A DNA stretch of 64,000 nt from assembly GCA_007570785.1 (NCBI GenBank), contig ML662442.1:33031909-33095908 (forward strand), written 5' to 3'. The notes beneath the pieces were generated by a model, which had not been told where the DNA came from, did no database searches, and was given only the letters and a program-made list of their open reading frames with translations. This document shows, piece by piece, positions 47,295 through 59,291 of the stretch (within the stretch, counting starts at the first letter, position 1; every line of letters starts with the position of its first letter). The stretch is from Antilocapra americana (Eukaryota; Chordata; Mammalia; Artiodactyla; Antilocapridae). Position numbers and translations under genes: made by a program.

Positions 47295-47487
47295 TAACCC
47301 AGAGATTTTAAGAAGGAAATTTCTGATTGACTGGCTCTTGAGGGATGTGGATGATCCCCAGGCAGGCGATGTTTCCAGTATACCATTAGCAACCTTTCAA
47401 CAACCCTTCCTCTTTTTGATACAGTAACTCTGAGAGTTGTATTTTATAACTACCACTGATGCCAAATTGTTTAGACTAGACTAAGTG

Positions 47488-47700
47488 TTTTCCTGGTGGC
47501 ACTAATGGTAAAGAACTCACCTGCCAGTGCAAGAGACTGAAGAAATACAGGTTCAACCCCTGACTCAGGAAGATCCCTTGGAGGAAGGAGGGCTTGGCAA
47601 TTCACTCCACTATCCTTTCCTGGAGAATCCCATGGGCAGAGGAGCGTGGTGGGCAACAGTCCACAAAGAGTCAGACAACTGAAGAGACTTAGCATACATA
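47488..47700 (+). mobile_element. Bov-tA SINE
   Basis: Sense copy of the longer variant (agagactgaagaaatacagg), from ttttcctggtggcactaatg to gaagagacttagcatac. A short deletion removed the ccatggggtc part of the tail. Confidence 0.92.
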
Positions 47701-48254
47701 CAGGACAAGTGAAATATGTTGCCAAATATCCTTACCATTTCATCAACTAAAACAAGCGACACAGAAGACTCATATATTGCTAGAATTCTGGCCCCTGATT
47801 GGTGGAAAATATGATAAGCATCTACTTACAAGAAGCAATGTTCATGAGGAATGGAGTTCAAATGGAAAGCTTTGTTTAAAGTATTTATAATTACTCTAAT
47901 TTCATGTATGAATATTTGGTTGATGAAATTTAGTATTTTTAGATTACAGATGAATAAGAGTATAAAAGGAGTATATGTTCATTTTCTATAAAAATCAGTA
48001 GGTATAAGTCCTCCTTTCTTCCTGTGAATGTTTCCAGGCTACATGAATTAGGGTATATAATCTTTTCAAAATGTTTCACAAGTCTATGTACTCTTTTGAA
48101 AGTGAAATTCATCAAAAATATTGAATGGACAAATTCTAGAGTCATTGAGCTTTGACACACAAGTCCTAGCATTCGGTTTCATTCTGATTGGGAGCATTAG
48201 GGTCCTGGCAGATAACATCTGACACACTTATGTAGGTTAACTGCAAAAAGTTTG
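47701..48254. other. Unassigned sequence
   Basis: No repeat recognised. The antisense frame at 47939-48172 has no motif. Confidence 0.5.
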
Positions 48255-48475
48255 AGAAGATTTTTATACCTGTGGGTAGGTTTCAGGCCAATGGACAGGC
48301 AGGGGTGTGCCGTATCTGCTGCTGTAGAGGTCCCCATATTTAAGTGCCTTGTATCTAGCATAATGTTTTATTGCTGCCATCATGAGATTCTTAAAAAAAA
48401 TTTTCAACAAGGGCCCCCACATTTTCATCTGCGCTGGGCCCCAGGAATTATGCAGTCATTCCTGCCAATTGGAAA
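48255..48475 (-). repeat. Unnamed interspersed repeat, copy 2
   Basis: The segment ttttcaacaagggcccccac, attttcatctgcgctgggcc and ccaggaattatgcagtcatt is the reverse-complement counterpart of 38336-38400. The matching words cover about 65 bases, and agreement fades to the left. The family name is uncertain; a DNA-transposon-type repeat is my best guess. Confidence 0.5.
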
Positions 48476-49119
48476 TAGTGGAGAACCTATAGGATTCTGC
48501 TCCAGTCTTCCTTCAGACTCAAAACAACAATACTAACTCCTCCTTGGGTCTCTTCCCTCTGACCTGTCCTGTGGGTTTTGGACTTTGCAGTTTCCACAAT
48601 CATGTGAGAAATTCCTTTAATAAAATTTTAGATAAATAGGTATAGGGATATATATGGATGAATAGATAGGTAGCTGTAGACAGAAAAAGATAGATATGGA
48701 TTTATCTGGTAAAAGCATCTCTATCATCTGTCTATCTCCATGACAGTCTATAGTTTCCTACTCCTTCTTCTTGTTCCTCTAGGTTTAGAAAGGAAAAAGT
48801 TTCTTTTTTAGATAGTAAGAGAGAGAGAGAGACCAGGGAAATAAATATGCCATGCCTAAATGTCCACTCTGAAATTTCCCTCTTGGAGTCTCTCCTTGCC
48901 CTAAGCTGATTGAAAATCAAAGGATAAGAGAATTTGTTTATGTGGCTCACAGATGTCAGCCTCTTGAAAAACAGAGTAAGATGGAGAAAAAGTAGAAATG
49001 AATCTAGAGGGCAAAATAATAACATTTATCATCCTAATATAGCTATATGATTAATCTAAATGTAGCATCCAGGTGATGTAATACATAGCTTCAATACAAT
49101 GGCTGATTTATCCTATTGA
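48476..49119. other. Unassigned sequence
   Basis: Includes a degenerate GATA-type patch at about 48630-48700 and a short GA run near 48820-48832. The antisense 97-codon frame at 48732-49025 is rich in L, S and F and lacks any recognised domain. Confidence 0.5.
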
Positions 49120-49290
49120 CCTTCTTTTAACTTCACAAGATACAGTTGCATTTCCTCTTCACATATAAGAAAACAGAGACTTAGAAAATATAAGTAATAT
49201 GTCCAAAATCAGACAGTTACTAAATGACAGAGCTGGGATTCAAATATTAGTCTGTCTGATCCCAGAGACAGTGATCTTGGCTACTTCCCA
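49120..49290 (+). mobile_element. MIR SINE
   Basis: Clear core order: cttcacatataagaaaacag, agacttagaaaatataagta, atgtccaaaatcagacagtt, actaaatgacagagctggga and ttcaaatattagtctgtctg. This is one of the best-preserved ancient repeats in the window. Confidence 0.88.
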
Positions 49291-51044
49291 AACATGTGCG
49301 TATTTTTCTTTGATGAATTTCTGTCTTTAATACACTCTACATAAAATATTAAAATTATTCCCCAAAGCTCCCTTGTATCTTATGATCAGCAGATATCATA
49401 CCCTTATAATTTTATTTTCCTAGCTTATTCTTTTAGTAAGAAATGATCTCTGCTAAGATGTTACCTAACAACATTCCCTGGAAAGCATGGAGATGTTTTC
49501 TCAAATACTAGACATCTATAGAATCTGCAGCTGACTGCGTGAAAGGCATATTTCGTATTTGTGTTTTTGTGAATATTCAATTTGTTTACTCTAGCATCTC
49601 TTTTGAGTACTCTTTAGATGGAAAGAAGAATTATAGGATTGCTTCCTCCTGTTTCTAACATCTTCCACAAACCCCTATTCTAATATAAATAGTAATGATC
49701 AACATCAGGTGAATAAATAGTTTAGGAATGTGGTAGTGTGTATGATCATTTCCAGCAGGCGATCTGAGTATGGAGAGTCTTGACCAGGTATTACCTACCC
49801 ACCAGAGCAGGTAGGGAACCAGATACTGACTAGGTCACAAGCTCTGACAGGTTAAGTAGGACAGGGAAGCAGAGTCTAGTCTCTGTTCTTGGTATATGCA
49901 AATCTCCAGCAAATGGGGCTTCAATCAAAGGAGATCCAAGATGAAATGCAGAATGTGAAGGTTTTCCATCACAGAGGTTACTGAAGGTACAGTCAGTATC
50001 AAAGGCATCTATCAGGTGTGGTGTAATTACAACCAAAGGTGAGGATTCAGAGTCAGAATTCTTCAATCACGAGGGAAAATGACAAGAGCAAGTCAGGGTC
50101 CATAAAGAGAAATCACCCTGCATACTAAGCAGACTATTACGAAGAAGTAGAATTGTAACAGCTAGGTCACAGGAGCAAGGAACAAGGTAGAGGCCAATTT
50201 ACCCAATTTGAACCTCATACCAAATCCTCAAAGCTAGTGTTGACAGTAGACTCAAGACTGCCTGCCATTCTGGGGCCAGGCCTGACTCAAGATGAGTCAG
50301 ACCAGAGCAACTGATGGGGACAGAGACTGTGGATCAGACTGAGCTCCATTAATGCAGACAGCCTTCATTTCAAACATCAGACTATTTATTTATAAACTTA
50401 GGTGCAAAGCACAATCCAATCTGAAGCAGTTGAATGCCCTAGGATATAAACTCATTGACTCATTTGGAGCATATATGATTATCTGATTTTGAGCTCTAAA
50501 GCCCCAATGAATTAAAATCTTTGTAGTTAAACTAAAAAGAAGTTTGAGAGAAAACAGATATTAATTTTGAAACTGGGAGATTCTATCAACTTTTTAAGTT
50601 TCTCTGATTCTTTATGCGCTTCATTTAATTACTATGGGGGTGGGAGGCTGTATATACATACAGTCAATCCCTCAGGAATGAATATCTCAGTTACTTTCTC
50701 AGACAAGTAATAGTTTGATAACTGCCCTGCTATACTTATAGCAAAACACCTACATATCAAGACTTCCCAAGTTGTAAGTGGTTAAGCTACTGCTCATTTA
50801 TTTATGCAGGGGATTAGACTGCTAAAAGCTAACAGAAGAAAAACTTAGAAATAAAAATAAAGGAGACCAGGAGAACTACGACCTCCAGACTTTCTCCAAG
50901 GATAAACTAAGATTTTACTGTTAGAAATTAATGAATTTACCAAATGAAAAGAGCAGACTAATGAAAAAATCAAAAAGCAGCCATTTGCAGAGAAATTACA
51001 TGCTAGGCAAATCACTACATAACTCCTTAAAAATTAAAAATGAA
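49291..51044. other. Unassigned sequence
   Basis: About 1.75 kb, with a GC-richer middle (49780-50350) that might be an old LTR or ERV-internal relic, though no named family fits. The words gacttcccaagttgtaagtg and ggttaagctactgc at 50761-50795 weakly recall a CHR-type SINE head on the + strand. No coding feature is supported. Confidence 0.45.
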
Positions 51045-51192
51045 AACTTCTTAACCTCTTTGTGCTGTCATTTTATAATTTGCAAAATGAGGATGCTAAT
51101 AATATTTCCTTCATTTGTCTATAATGAGGATATTTGTAAAGCATGTAGAACAGTACCTGGTAAATATATACCTGGTATATATAAATTTTTGT
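51045..51192 (+). mobile_element. MIR SINE, 3' half
   Basis: cttaacctctttgtgctgtc, attttataatttgcaaaatg, aggatgctaataatatttcc, gtaaagcatgtagaacagta and cctggtaaatata follow the MIR 3' region in order. Confidence 0.85.
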
Positions 51193-51249
51193 TAAATAAA
51201 CTATCTAACAAATACAATGATATTTTTAAAACTACTAATCCATTAATAT

Positions 51250-51702
51250 TAATGTAAGCACCATGAATAAACATTAGCAAAACTATTTCATCAATGCAAT
51301 ATATATATACAATGAAAAACAGATTATATATCAGGAGTGCAATGGTAATAGTCTAGTAATACAGTTTATGAAATTTAATTATTAAACCATAATCATTTCC
51401 ATGGATGTTGAAAAAGCATTTAAGAGTTTATTTAGTCCAGTTGAAAACGTCTAATAAATATGAAAAATAGACACAATTTTATATATGAATGTATAAATAA
51501 ATTTAACATCATTTCTAAGCATCAAATAATAAAAGCCAAATTAGGAACAAAAGAAAGATATTGTCTTACTGGATGTTATTCTAGAGATGTGAGCTGACGG
51601 AATTAGAATTGAGAAAAAAATCAATATGTATAAAACTGTAAAATCAATATGCAAAGTTATAATAATTTAGAAATGATGTAATGGTATAAAAATATCCAGT
51701 AG
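51250..51702 (+). mobile_element. Old L1 ORF2 fragment
   Basis: Decayed reverse-transcriptase region: tttccatggatgttgaaaaa, gcatttaagagtttatttag, aacatcatttctaagcatca and aattaggaacaaaagaaaga. These correspond to the L1 phrases around the gcagaaaaagcatttgac block. It appears to be the site into which the younger L1 at 51703-52245 inserted. Confidence 0.6.
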
Positions 51703-52245
51703 AAATTGTGAAATTATTTGTTCTAATTCTCTAAAAAAGACCTCTGGTAGCTTGATAGGAATTGCATTGAATCTATAGATTGCTTTGGGTAGTATACTCA
51801 TTTTCACTATATTGATTCTTCCAATCCACGAACACGGCACATTTGAAGCAGTTCTACTCAGATGGACAAAACTGGAGCCCATTATCCAGAGTGAAGTAAG
51901 CCAGAAGCAAAAACAACAATACAGTATATTAACGCATATATATGGAATTTAGGAAGACGGTAACGAGAACCCAGCATGCGAGACAGCAAAAGGAACACAG
52001 ATGTATAGAATAGACTCAGGGCCTCTGTGGATGAGGGAAAGGGTGGGATGATATGGGAGAATGGCATTGAAACATGTTAATTATCATATGTCTAAGCAAT
52101 AGCCGGCCCAGGATTGATGCTTGGGACTGGTGCAACGAGATTTCCTGGGGGGAGGGAGGAGGGAGGGGGGTTATGGAGGGGGAGCATATGTGAACCCATG
52201 GTGATATCATGTCATTGTTTGGCAAAACTAATAAAAAAAAATGTT
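51703..52245 (+). mobile_element. Young L1_BT-type LINE with inverted 5' segment
   Basis: The right part, 51839-52245, is the + strand L1 3' end (gcagttctactcagatggac, gtgaagtaagccagaagcaa, G-rich tract, ggcaaaactaataaaa and poly(A)). The left part, 51703-51838, is L1 ORF2 in the opposite orientation: read on the - strand it encodes [20 protein letters not shown]. The arrangement is the classic product of twin priming during L1 insertion. AT-rich flanks (ataaaaatat versus ataaaaaaatat) may be the target duplication. Confidence 0.9.
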
Positions 52246-52789
52246 TAATAAAAAAATATATATATCTAATAGAGTTAACTGGAAAAATGTTACCAAAAAA
52301 AAGAAAATAGGCTGCAAACACAAAGAAGAAAAAGACATGTATTTGTCTTAATTTTGCAAACTACTGATTAAAAGATAGCTGGGGCAAAGAACTAAGGTAT
52401 CTGTAGCAAAGTGACTCTGACAATGTCTCTTCTATTTATTTCCAAAGCCATATTCTGCTGGAGAAGTTTTCTAAATCTCCTAACCAAATCAAATAGGAAG
52501 CAAAAAAATAATAGAGCAGGAAATCTAGATTCTCCTTCCAATTTTGCAAACCAGTTACTTGATCATAGAAAAGTTAGAAACTGAAACTCTCTAGGATTCA
52601 ATATTCTGGTCTGCAGGTAGGAAAGTGAAGGCATGATACTATCGTTTTTCACATTTCGTTTCATATAGACATAGGAGAGAGAAATTTCATCTTTTTTAGC
52701 ATTCTGAAGCTCAGCAAAACGTTTGGGTCAACAATACAAGTCTATTGTAAGAATAATCATAATGTCTTCATTGAGTAGGGAAGGTATGA
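52246..52789. other. Unassigned sequence
   Basis: Nothing recognised. Confidence 0.5.
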
Positions 52790-53125
52790 GGTCAAAATAA
52801 GTTTAGCTAAATATTGAAAATGGTTGAAGCTGAGTGATAGGTAAATGGAGGTTTAGTGTATTTATCTTGTCATTTTCTTTTTACATTTGAAATGTTTCAT
52901 TAGCTCTTATAATAAGGATTCACCTCACAAAGTAAGAATATGATGATAACAATAACAAAGAAGAGGAGGAAACTTTTAGAAGTGATGGCTATGTTTATGA
53001 CATGGATTGTGGCAATGATTTCACAAATGCATACTTATCTCCAAATTCATCTAGTTGGAACACATTGAATATGTATGGCTTTTTCTATGTTAATCATGCC
53101 TCAAAAAGTGGCTTTAAACATGTTT
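52790..53125 (+). mobile_element. L1M-type LINE 3' UTR
   Basis: Contains ttgaagctgagtgataggta, aatggaggtttagtgtattt and tttgaaatgtttcattagct. Then come gtgatggctatgtttatgac, atggattgtggcaatgattt, catacttatctccaaattca and catgcctcaaaaagtggctt, all known L1M tail phrases. No coding part remains. Confidence 0.75.
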
Positions 53126-53821
53126 CATTATAAAAAGTTTTTAAAAACCAAAACTATGTCAAAATAATAGTCCTCTTTCTAATTACCAAATAGAAAGAAT
53201 AGATAGAGGGGAAATATTTAAACAATGTTAAGGAGAACAAAATATAAAATGCAGCATTTAGTTGATTTTTTTTTCTAAAAAAATAACACTACAGGCAGCT
53301 AATATTTTTTAAAATGTTCTCAAGAAGACTATAGAGAAATAGACATTTTTCACAGAACTCCATTTGAACTAAGAAACTAATCTACGTAGAATTAATGCTT
53401 TTTAAAAATCAAATTGTCTACATTTTAAAGTGAGCAGCGCAAACAGAAGTAATAATATATTCCTTATATTCCCTTTATACTAATAATCATATTTATGAGA
53501 AAAGTGAAGCTGAAATGCTATTTTGGTACAATCATAATCAATATATATTCTCATATTGTGAATTTCATGCTTGCAAATAGAATTTTTTGCTATCATGAAA
53601 TATTTTCCAATTTTAAATTAAGTCTGGAGTTATGAGATAACCTTTGGCTGGACATCATAAGTTCCTATATTAAGTAACAGGAAAAATAAACAATACATAT
53701 ACAGAAGAAAAAGCAAGGATTTTTTATTTTATACTTGCTTTTATATTTTTAGGTATCTTTACATAAACTATATAAAAACACTCTTCAATCTCACATTCAA
53801 GAGAAATATAAGAAATATATC
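53126..53821. other. Unassigned AT-rich sequence
   Basis: No repeat or gene recognised. Confidence 0.5.
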
Positions 53822-54200
53822 TCAAATATTTGTTGAGAAACTCCTATACTTCCCAAATTCTGTAAGGGTCTATGAGAACTAAAAAGGATGAAATATGGTT
53901 CTTTTCTCTGAGAAGTTTAAGAACTATTTGGAGGAAAGACAACCTAGCTGAAACAATTAGAGAAGATATCTGTGCTAGAATATGTAGAACTCATGGTAAT
54001 AGTAGTATCGTGTCAGAAAGTGGGGAGTGAGGTCAATGAGAGAATGGTAAGTGAAGTCTTAGGATACAGCATGTGAGCTAGGTCTGGAAAAGTAGGAGAC
54101 TTTGAGTGGATAAAAGAGGAAGAAGGGAGGGGAATAATATTAAGATAGAAGGCAAAGAGTCTGATTTTGGCACTGTACTGTGGAAATTGTCCAGTCTGTG
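53822..54200 (-). mobile_element. L2 LINE 3' end
   Basis: Reads as antisense L2 from its terminus: tcaaatatttgttgagaaac, tcctatacttcccaaattct, gagaagtttaagaactattt and ggaggaaagacaac. Weaker agreement (catgtgagctaggtctggaa) extends to about 54200. The first 125 bases are the reliable part. Confidence 0.6.
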
Positions 54201-54439
54201 AGTCTAGAATGATAGAATGTGAAATGAGATTTAATAACAAGATTCAGCTCATATTATGAGCTTTATAATTTAAAAGGAGCTTATAGACAACATTAGAAAT
54301 CCGATAGTGGAGACAACTTGAGGAAGACGCCTTCATCAGCGAAGTAATATGAAAAAAAAAAATCTGGTTACTCCTTGCCAACTAGATTTAAAGTAAGAAA
54401 ATCTTAGAGTCAGAGAGATCATCTGGGGTCTGTAGTACT

Positions 54440-54897
54440 CCCAATATTATAGAACATAATTTTAACATGTGCCCACAAATTTTTTAATTAAATTCTATTC
54501 TAACCAATAGAAGACAGTAGAAGTGACGGCACATCACTTCTAAGACTGGATCATTGCTTATTCGTCCATCCTTTCTCTTTCAGAGTATTCAGCTGTCATG
54601 TCATGAGCAGCCCTTTGGAGGTGAGCTAGATAATAGAGCCTCTTTTCAAAAGCCATGTGAAAGATCCTTCTTGAAGCACATTTTCTAACCTTAATCAAAC
54701 GCCTTCAGGTGACTACAGCTCCTGCCAATCTTCTAACTACTATTCGTGAGTGACTTCGAATCAGAACCAACCACCTAAGCCGCACCTAGGTTCCTGACAC
54801 TTGGAAATCATGTAAGATAATAAGTATTGATTCTTTTAAACACCTAAGTTTGGGGCTGATTTGTTATGCCATAGAAGAAGCCAATAACAGAATGAGT
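54440..54897 (+). mobile_element. MLT1-type LTR (ERVL-MaLR), solo
   Basis: An old mammalian retrovirus-like LTR recognised by ordered phrases: gatcattgcttattcgtcca, cttcaggtgactacagctcc, tgccaatcttctaactacta, aaccacctaagccgcaccta, tggaaatcatgtaagataat, taaacacctaagtttggggc and tgatttgttatgcc. No internal region or second LTR is seen nearby, so it is a solo LTR with no coding capacity. Confidence 0.82.
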
Positions 54898-57231
54898 TGA
54901 CAGTAAATTGGTTGGCTTTCTGTCACTGGTTCAGTTTCTAATTTTTCTTGAAGGGGGAAAGAAAATATGTATAGTATGTAACAATTTGACCATTTTAAGG
55001 CAAAAGAAAAAACATTCAAATGACTGCTGTAATATAGTAGCTTTGGCAAAATTACAAGACAGCCTCATTTTGACCTAAAGCATCATATTGTTAAGATCAT
55101 CACTTCCTGGGCTATGGTCATAGTTTTGGCATTTTAATTCAAACAGAGACAAGATCCTGAAAAACTAAATCAGCAGACCAATGTAAGATCCAGAAAAAGA
55201 AAAACAAAACTCAGCTACAATGGGAGAAACATTCTGAAGAAAGAATATAAATCTGTCCTTGCTCTGGCACTAAAGTGCAAAATCCAAAAACATATATGGG
55301 AAGTAAGTTAGCTATCAGATGCTAACTTAGCAAGGACAGAAGTCAGGCAGACATGTCCGACTGAAGTGATGACAGAAACCGAAACTTTAAAATAGAGAAG
55401 CTGGCTGCTTTGTGTAACCTCCACTTTGTATTTATTAGCTAAGTTCTCTTTGCCCTAGGCAGTATTGAATAAATACTTATCATCATGCATAAACTTCTTA
55501 ACTGACATACCCAATGGTATATAGCTTATTATTATTATCTTTCATGTTGGTTGCTTCTTGATGATATGTATGCCCTAATCTTATTGATAAGTAGTTTCAA
55601 AAACTAAAGGTAGGTAATTTCACTCCAAGAATTAGCATCATGCCAGAGTGTGATATTTTTTATACTGCTTCTATCAGAAGAAAACTAATGCTTTTCATGA
55701 CTTTTGTATGCGTGTATTCTGCAAAATGGACTCAGCAGAATTGGAAAATATAAAAGACAGAGTTTGCTTTTAAGGTCTAGTCTTTCTGAGTTAGTGTCTA
55801 CAGTAGCATAAAGATTTGTACCTTCAAGAAATAGAATGGTGATATTACAGCCGATTTTAAATGGAAGAAAAATTGGGTAAAATGTGATTTCCCTGAAGAG
55901 TGTTTCTCAGTATAGTAGTTTAGTCAGTTAATAGAAGTTATTCATAAATAGGCTCTGAAATCAAAATATTTGGGTTAAAAAACCCTGCCAAACACATTTT
56001 GTTATGTGATATACTTGATGATTTTCATGCTAATTTTCATTCCTTTGAAGCCTATGAAAAACTCAGTTTAAGTCATATAGATGGAAATAAGACCACGATT
56101 TGAATCATGAATCTCTAATAAGGTTAAATAATATACCAGTGCTCTAAAAAGTTGTAATTATCTTTACTGCACTGATTTTAAAATGAATGAAAACCAAGTC
56201 ACTTTGTGAAATGGATCCATATGTTTCCTCCTCCATTTCCCTAAAACAAATTAAACCCTCAAATGAAAATGGCTGAAAGGCATTGTCTTGTTATTAATTC
56301 GGTACTGTGCAAGCAGATTCCTTGTGCCTAGACAAATACAAGTTGTCTGGATGATTTTTTTTTAATGATCCAATAAGTAGGATAAATTAGGGGGTTAATA
56401 GAGTCAGTACACAAATGTGAATCCTGCTATAACAGGTATTTCCCAATATTCCCAAGATATAAAAGGAAAGAAAATTTTCATATGTTCCATGGTAAATAAT
56501 CCTATTAATTAGAAAAGCAATATCCATCATTGCATGCAATCAACTAAAAGAAAGATAAGACATTTGCAATGATAGCAAATGATTAGAAAAAGGCCTCAGG
56601 ATGAGAAGTATGATCCAATGTGCCCTGGTGATGTATATAATGGAATAATGTGGCTATAAAATGTTCCACCCACTAAATGTCCAACCATCTGTCCTCTATT
56701 CAAAATAGGTTCAAAATAGTATACAAAAAACACTCTGGGGGACATGAAGGTAGGGTTGAAGGAATGCTTCCTATCGTTGGGCCACATAAGAGTGAAGAAT
56801 GGGTTTTATTTAAAACTTTTTCTGTTCCTATGATAGTTTTGTGAGTTTCAGTCATGGTAGAAATAATCATTCAAAAAGTCACAGTATGGTATGTCTCTCT
56901 CTTTGTGAAGCTGAAAGCTCTCATAAACATCTAAAATTTCTACCTTTTGCAAATAATTATAGTAGGAAAGACCTCTGCAAACCACTTGTAGAGCAACAAC
57001 TCAGCATGTCCCATACCAACACACAACTTTTTACAACTGGTTTTCAAGTTTATTTTTTATCCTTATATAAACAATTGGTAAGGTTTTGAGATAAAATATG
57101 TGACTCTCAAGTAAATTTGAACTTCAGATAAACAACAAATACTTTTTTTTGTTATAAGTATTCGCCAAAATTGCATAGAACATACTTACATAACAAAAAG
57201 TATTTTTGTTTTCTTAAATTTGAATTTAACA
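54898..57231. other. Longest unassigned stretch
   Basis: About 2.3 kb without a repeat that I recognise, moderately AT-rich. Frames at 56596-56787 (-) and 56841-57089 (+) are under 85 codons and have no motif. A regulatory or conserved non-coding element could lie here but cannot be judged from one sequence. Confidence 0.5.
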
Positions 57232-57258
57232 GTATCATACATTTTCACTTGATAAATA

Positions 57259-57482
57259 GGGTTGGGCTTCCCAGGTGGCACTAGTGGTAAAGAACCTGCC
57301 TGCCAAGGCAGGAGACATAAGAGATGAAGGTTTGATCTTGGTTTGGGAGGATCCCCTGGAGGAAGGCATTGAAACCCACTCCAGTATTCTTGCTTGGAGA
57401 ATCCCATGGACAGAGGAGCCTGGTGGGCTCCATAGGGTCACAATGAATCAGACAGGACTGAAGTGACTTAACACAAAAAAAT
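57259..57482 (+). mobile_element. Bov-tA SINE with a 27-bp target-site duplication
   Basis: Sense copy of the longer variant (gggcttcccaggtggcacta, gacataagagatgaaggttt), ending gaagtgacttaacac plus A residues. The 27 bases before it (57232-57258) recur after it (57483-57509) with three mismatches, fixing the ends. This duplication is longer than the usual 7-20 bases. Confidence 0.95.
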
Positions 57483-57509
57483 GTATCATGAATTTTCACT
57501 TGACAAATA

Positions 57510-57730
57510 TGGTAACACTAACAGCTGGCAATGACATTTACAAATTAATTGAAAGTTTAAGGAGTGTGAATAGAAATCATAACATTAGATTAAGTGAAGA
57601 CATGAATAACTGTATAAAAAATTTTTTCATTGAATTCTAAGAGACAAGAAAAAAAGCTTTTCCCTCAAAATGGAATTTACTTGACTGTGAAGTAAACCTT
57701 AAAGTTTATCGTATACTTTCCAGTTGCTGT
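57510..57730. other. Unassigned spacer
   Basis: AT-rich, nothing recognised. A ctgtttgctgtttga near-repeat lies at its end, next to the following SINE. Confidence 0.5.
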
Positions 57731-57931
57731 TTGCTGTTTGAGTTGCTAAGTCGTTCCACCTCTTTTATGACCCCATGAACTATAGCCCACCTGGCTCCTC
57801 TGCCCATGAGATTTCCCAGGCAAGATACTTGAGTGGGTTGCCATTTCCTTCTCCAGGCAATCTTCCCAACCCAGAAATCAAACACACAGGTCCTGCGTTG
57901 CAGGCAGATTCTTTACCACTTAGTCACCTGA
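57731..57931 (-). mobile_element. Bov-tA SINE
   Basis: Antisense copy from ctgtttgagttgctaagtcg to the eroded head ttaccacttagtcacctg. The last bases of the head are missing. Confidence 0.9.
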
Positions 57932-57962
57932 TATATAAACTCATTTTCTATGTGGTACATAT

Positions 57963-58473
57963 TTCAAATAGGCAGCTCAATTACTTTTTTATAATTCCTT
58001 TATTGAGTAGAATTCCAAAACGATAAAATTCACCATATTAAGGTGTGCAAATTAGTGATTTTAGTGTATTTACAAAGTTGTGCATCCATTACAACAATAA
58101 ATTTTAGCAAATCTTCACCATCCCTAAGAAAAAAATGCTGCCTTCCAGCAGTCATTATCCATTCTTTATACCTGCCCCCAAGCCCAAGGCAACTAACAAT
58201 ATTTCTATCTCTATAGATTTGCCTATTATGGAAAATGTATGTTAATGGAATCATATGATATGTGGGCTTCTGTGGCTTGATTCTTTTATTAGCATATTTT
58301 CAAGGATCATCCATATTGTAGAATGCACCTTTTTTTTTTTCTTTTGATTGCTGAACAGTATTTTACTGTATGGATATACCACATTTATTTATCCTTTTAC
58401 CAGTTAATAAATATATGGTTGCTTCAAGATTTTAGCAATTGTTAATAATGCTGCCATAAAATTTGCATCCATG
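57963..58473 (-). mobile_element. L1M-type LINE 3' UTR
   Basis: Antisense: tcctttattgagtagaattc, aaattcaccatattaaggtg, caaagttgtgcatccattac, ccctgcccccaagcccaagg-like text, ctatagatttgcctattatg, ggaatcatatgatatgtggg, ttcaaggatcatccatattg and tatggatataccacatttat. It joins L1 ORF2 sequence at about 58474. Whether both belong to one rearranged L1 is unclear. Confidence 0.82.
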
Positions 58474-58770
58474 TCTTGCAATTAACCTTGGTGGAAAAGT
58501 TCTAAGTTTTTCATTATTAAGTACAATGTTAGTTGTTTTTCATCGATATTCTTTCATTAAGTTGAGGAAATTATCCTGTTTTCCTAGTTTATGAAGAGTT
58601 TCTATAATGAATTGGTGTAGAATTCCATCAAAAGCTTTTTTGTATCTAGTATAATATGATTATTGAATTTTTCTTTCTTAGCCTGTTGATGTGGTATATG
58701 ATATCAATTAATTTTTCAATGTTAAACCAGCCTTCCAGGCCTGGGATAAATCTCACTTTATGGTGATGTA
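58474..58770 (-). mobile_element. L1M ORF2 fragment, left of the Tigger insertion
   Basis: Antisense L1 RT-region phrases: gtacaatgttagttgttttt, gtgtagaattccatcaaaag, ctgttgatgtggtatatgat and ggcctgggataaatctcact, stopping at tggtgatgta. The L1 text resumes without loss at 62939 (attcttttaatatatt), so both sides once formed one continuous L1. Confidence 0.85.
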
Positions 58771-59291
58771 TACAGCTTTCCTTGAACAATACAAGATTGA
58801 ATTGTACAGGGCCACTTATATGCAGATTTTTTTCAATAGATACATTGGAAAAAAAATTTGAGGGTATGCAACAACAAAACTCATAGACAAACAATATAGC
58901 CTGAAAATATGGAAAAATCAAGAAAAATTAAGGTATGCCATGAATGCATAAAATATATGTAGATACGAGTCATTATTTACTATCATAAAATATACAAAAT
59001 CTAATATAAAAAGCTAAAATTCATCTAAATTTATTCACACTAAGATCATACATGGAATCATCTGGAGTGGAGAGAAATGTAAATAAATGTAAAGAGGCAG
59101 TGTTGAATCATAACTGCACAAAGTTAACTCTAGTAATACTGTACTACCATAATAATTTTGTAGCCACCTCCTATTACTATTGTGGTGAACTCAAATGCTG
59201 TATCTGCTTAAATCACTTTGTAATAATAATCATCTTTTAAAGACCAATTTGTTTCTCTAGTAAACTTTATATAACAGTAAAGTTGCACAGT

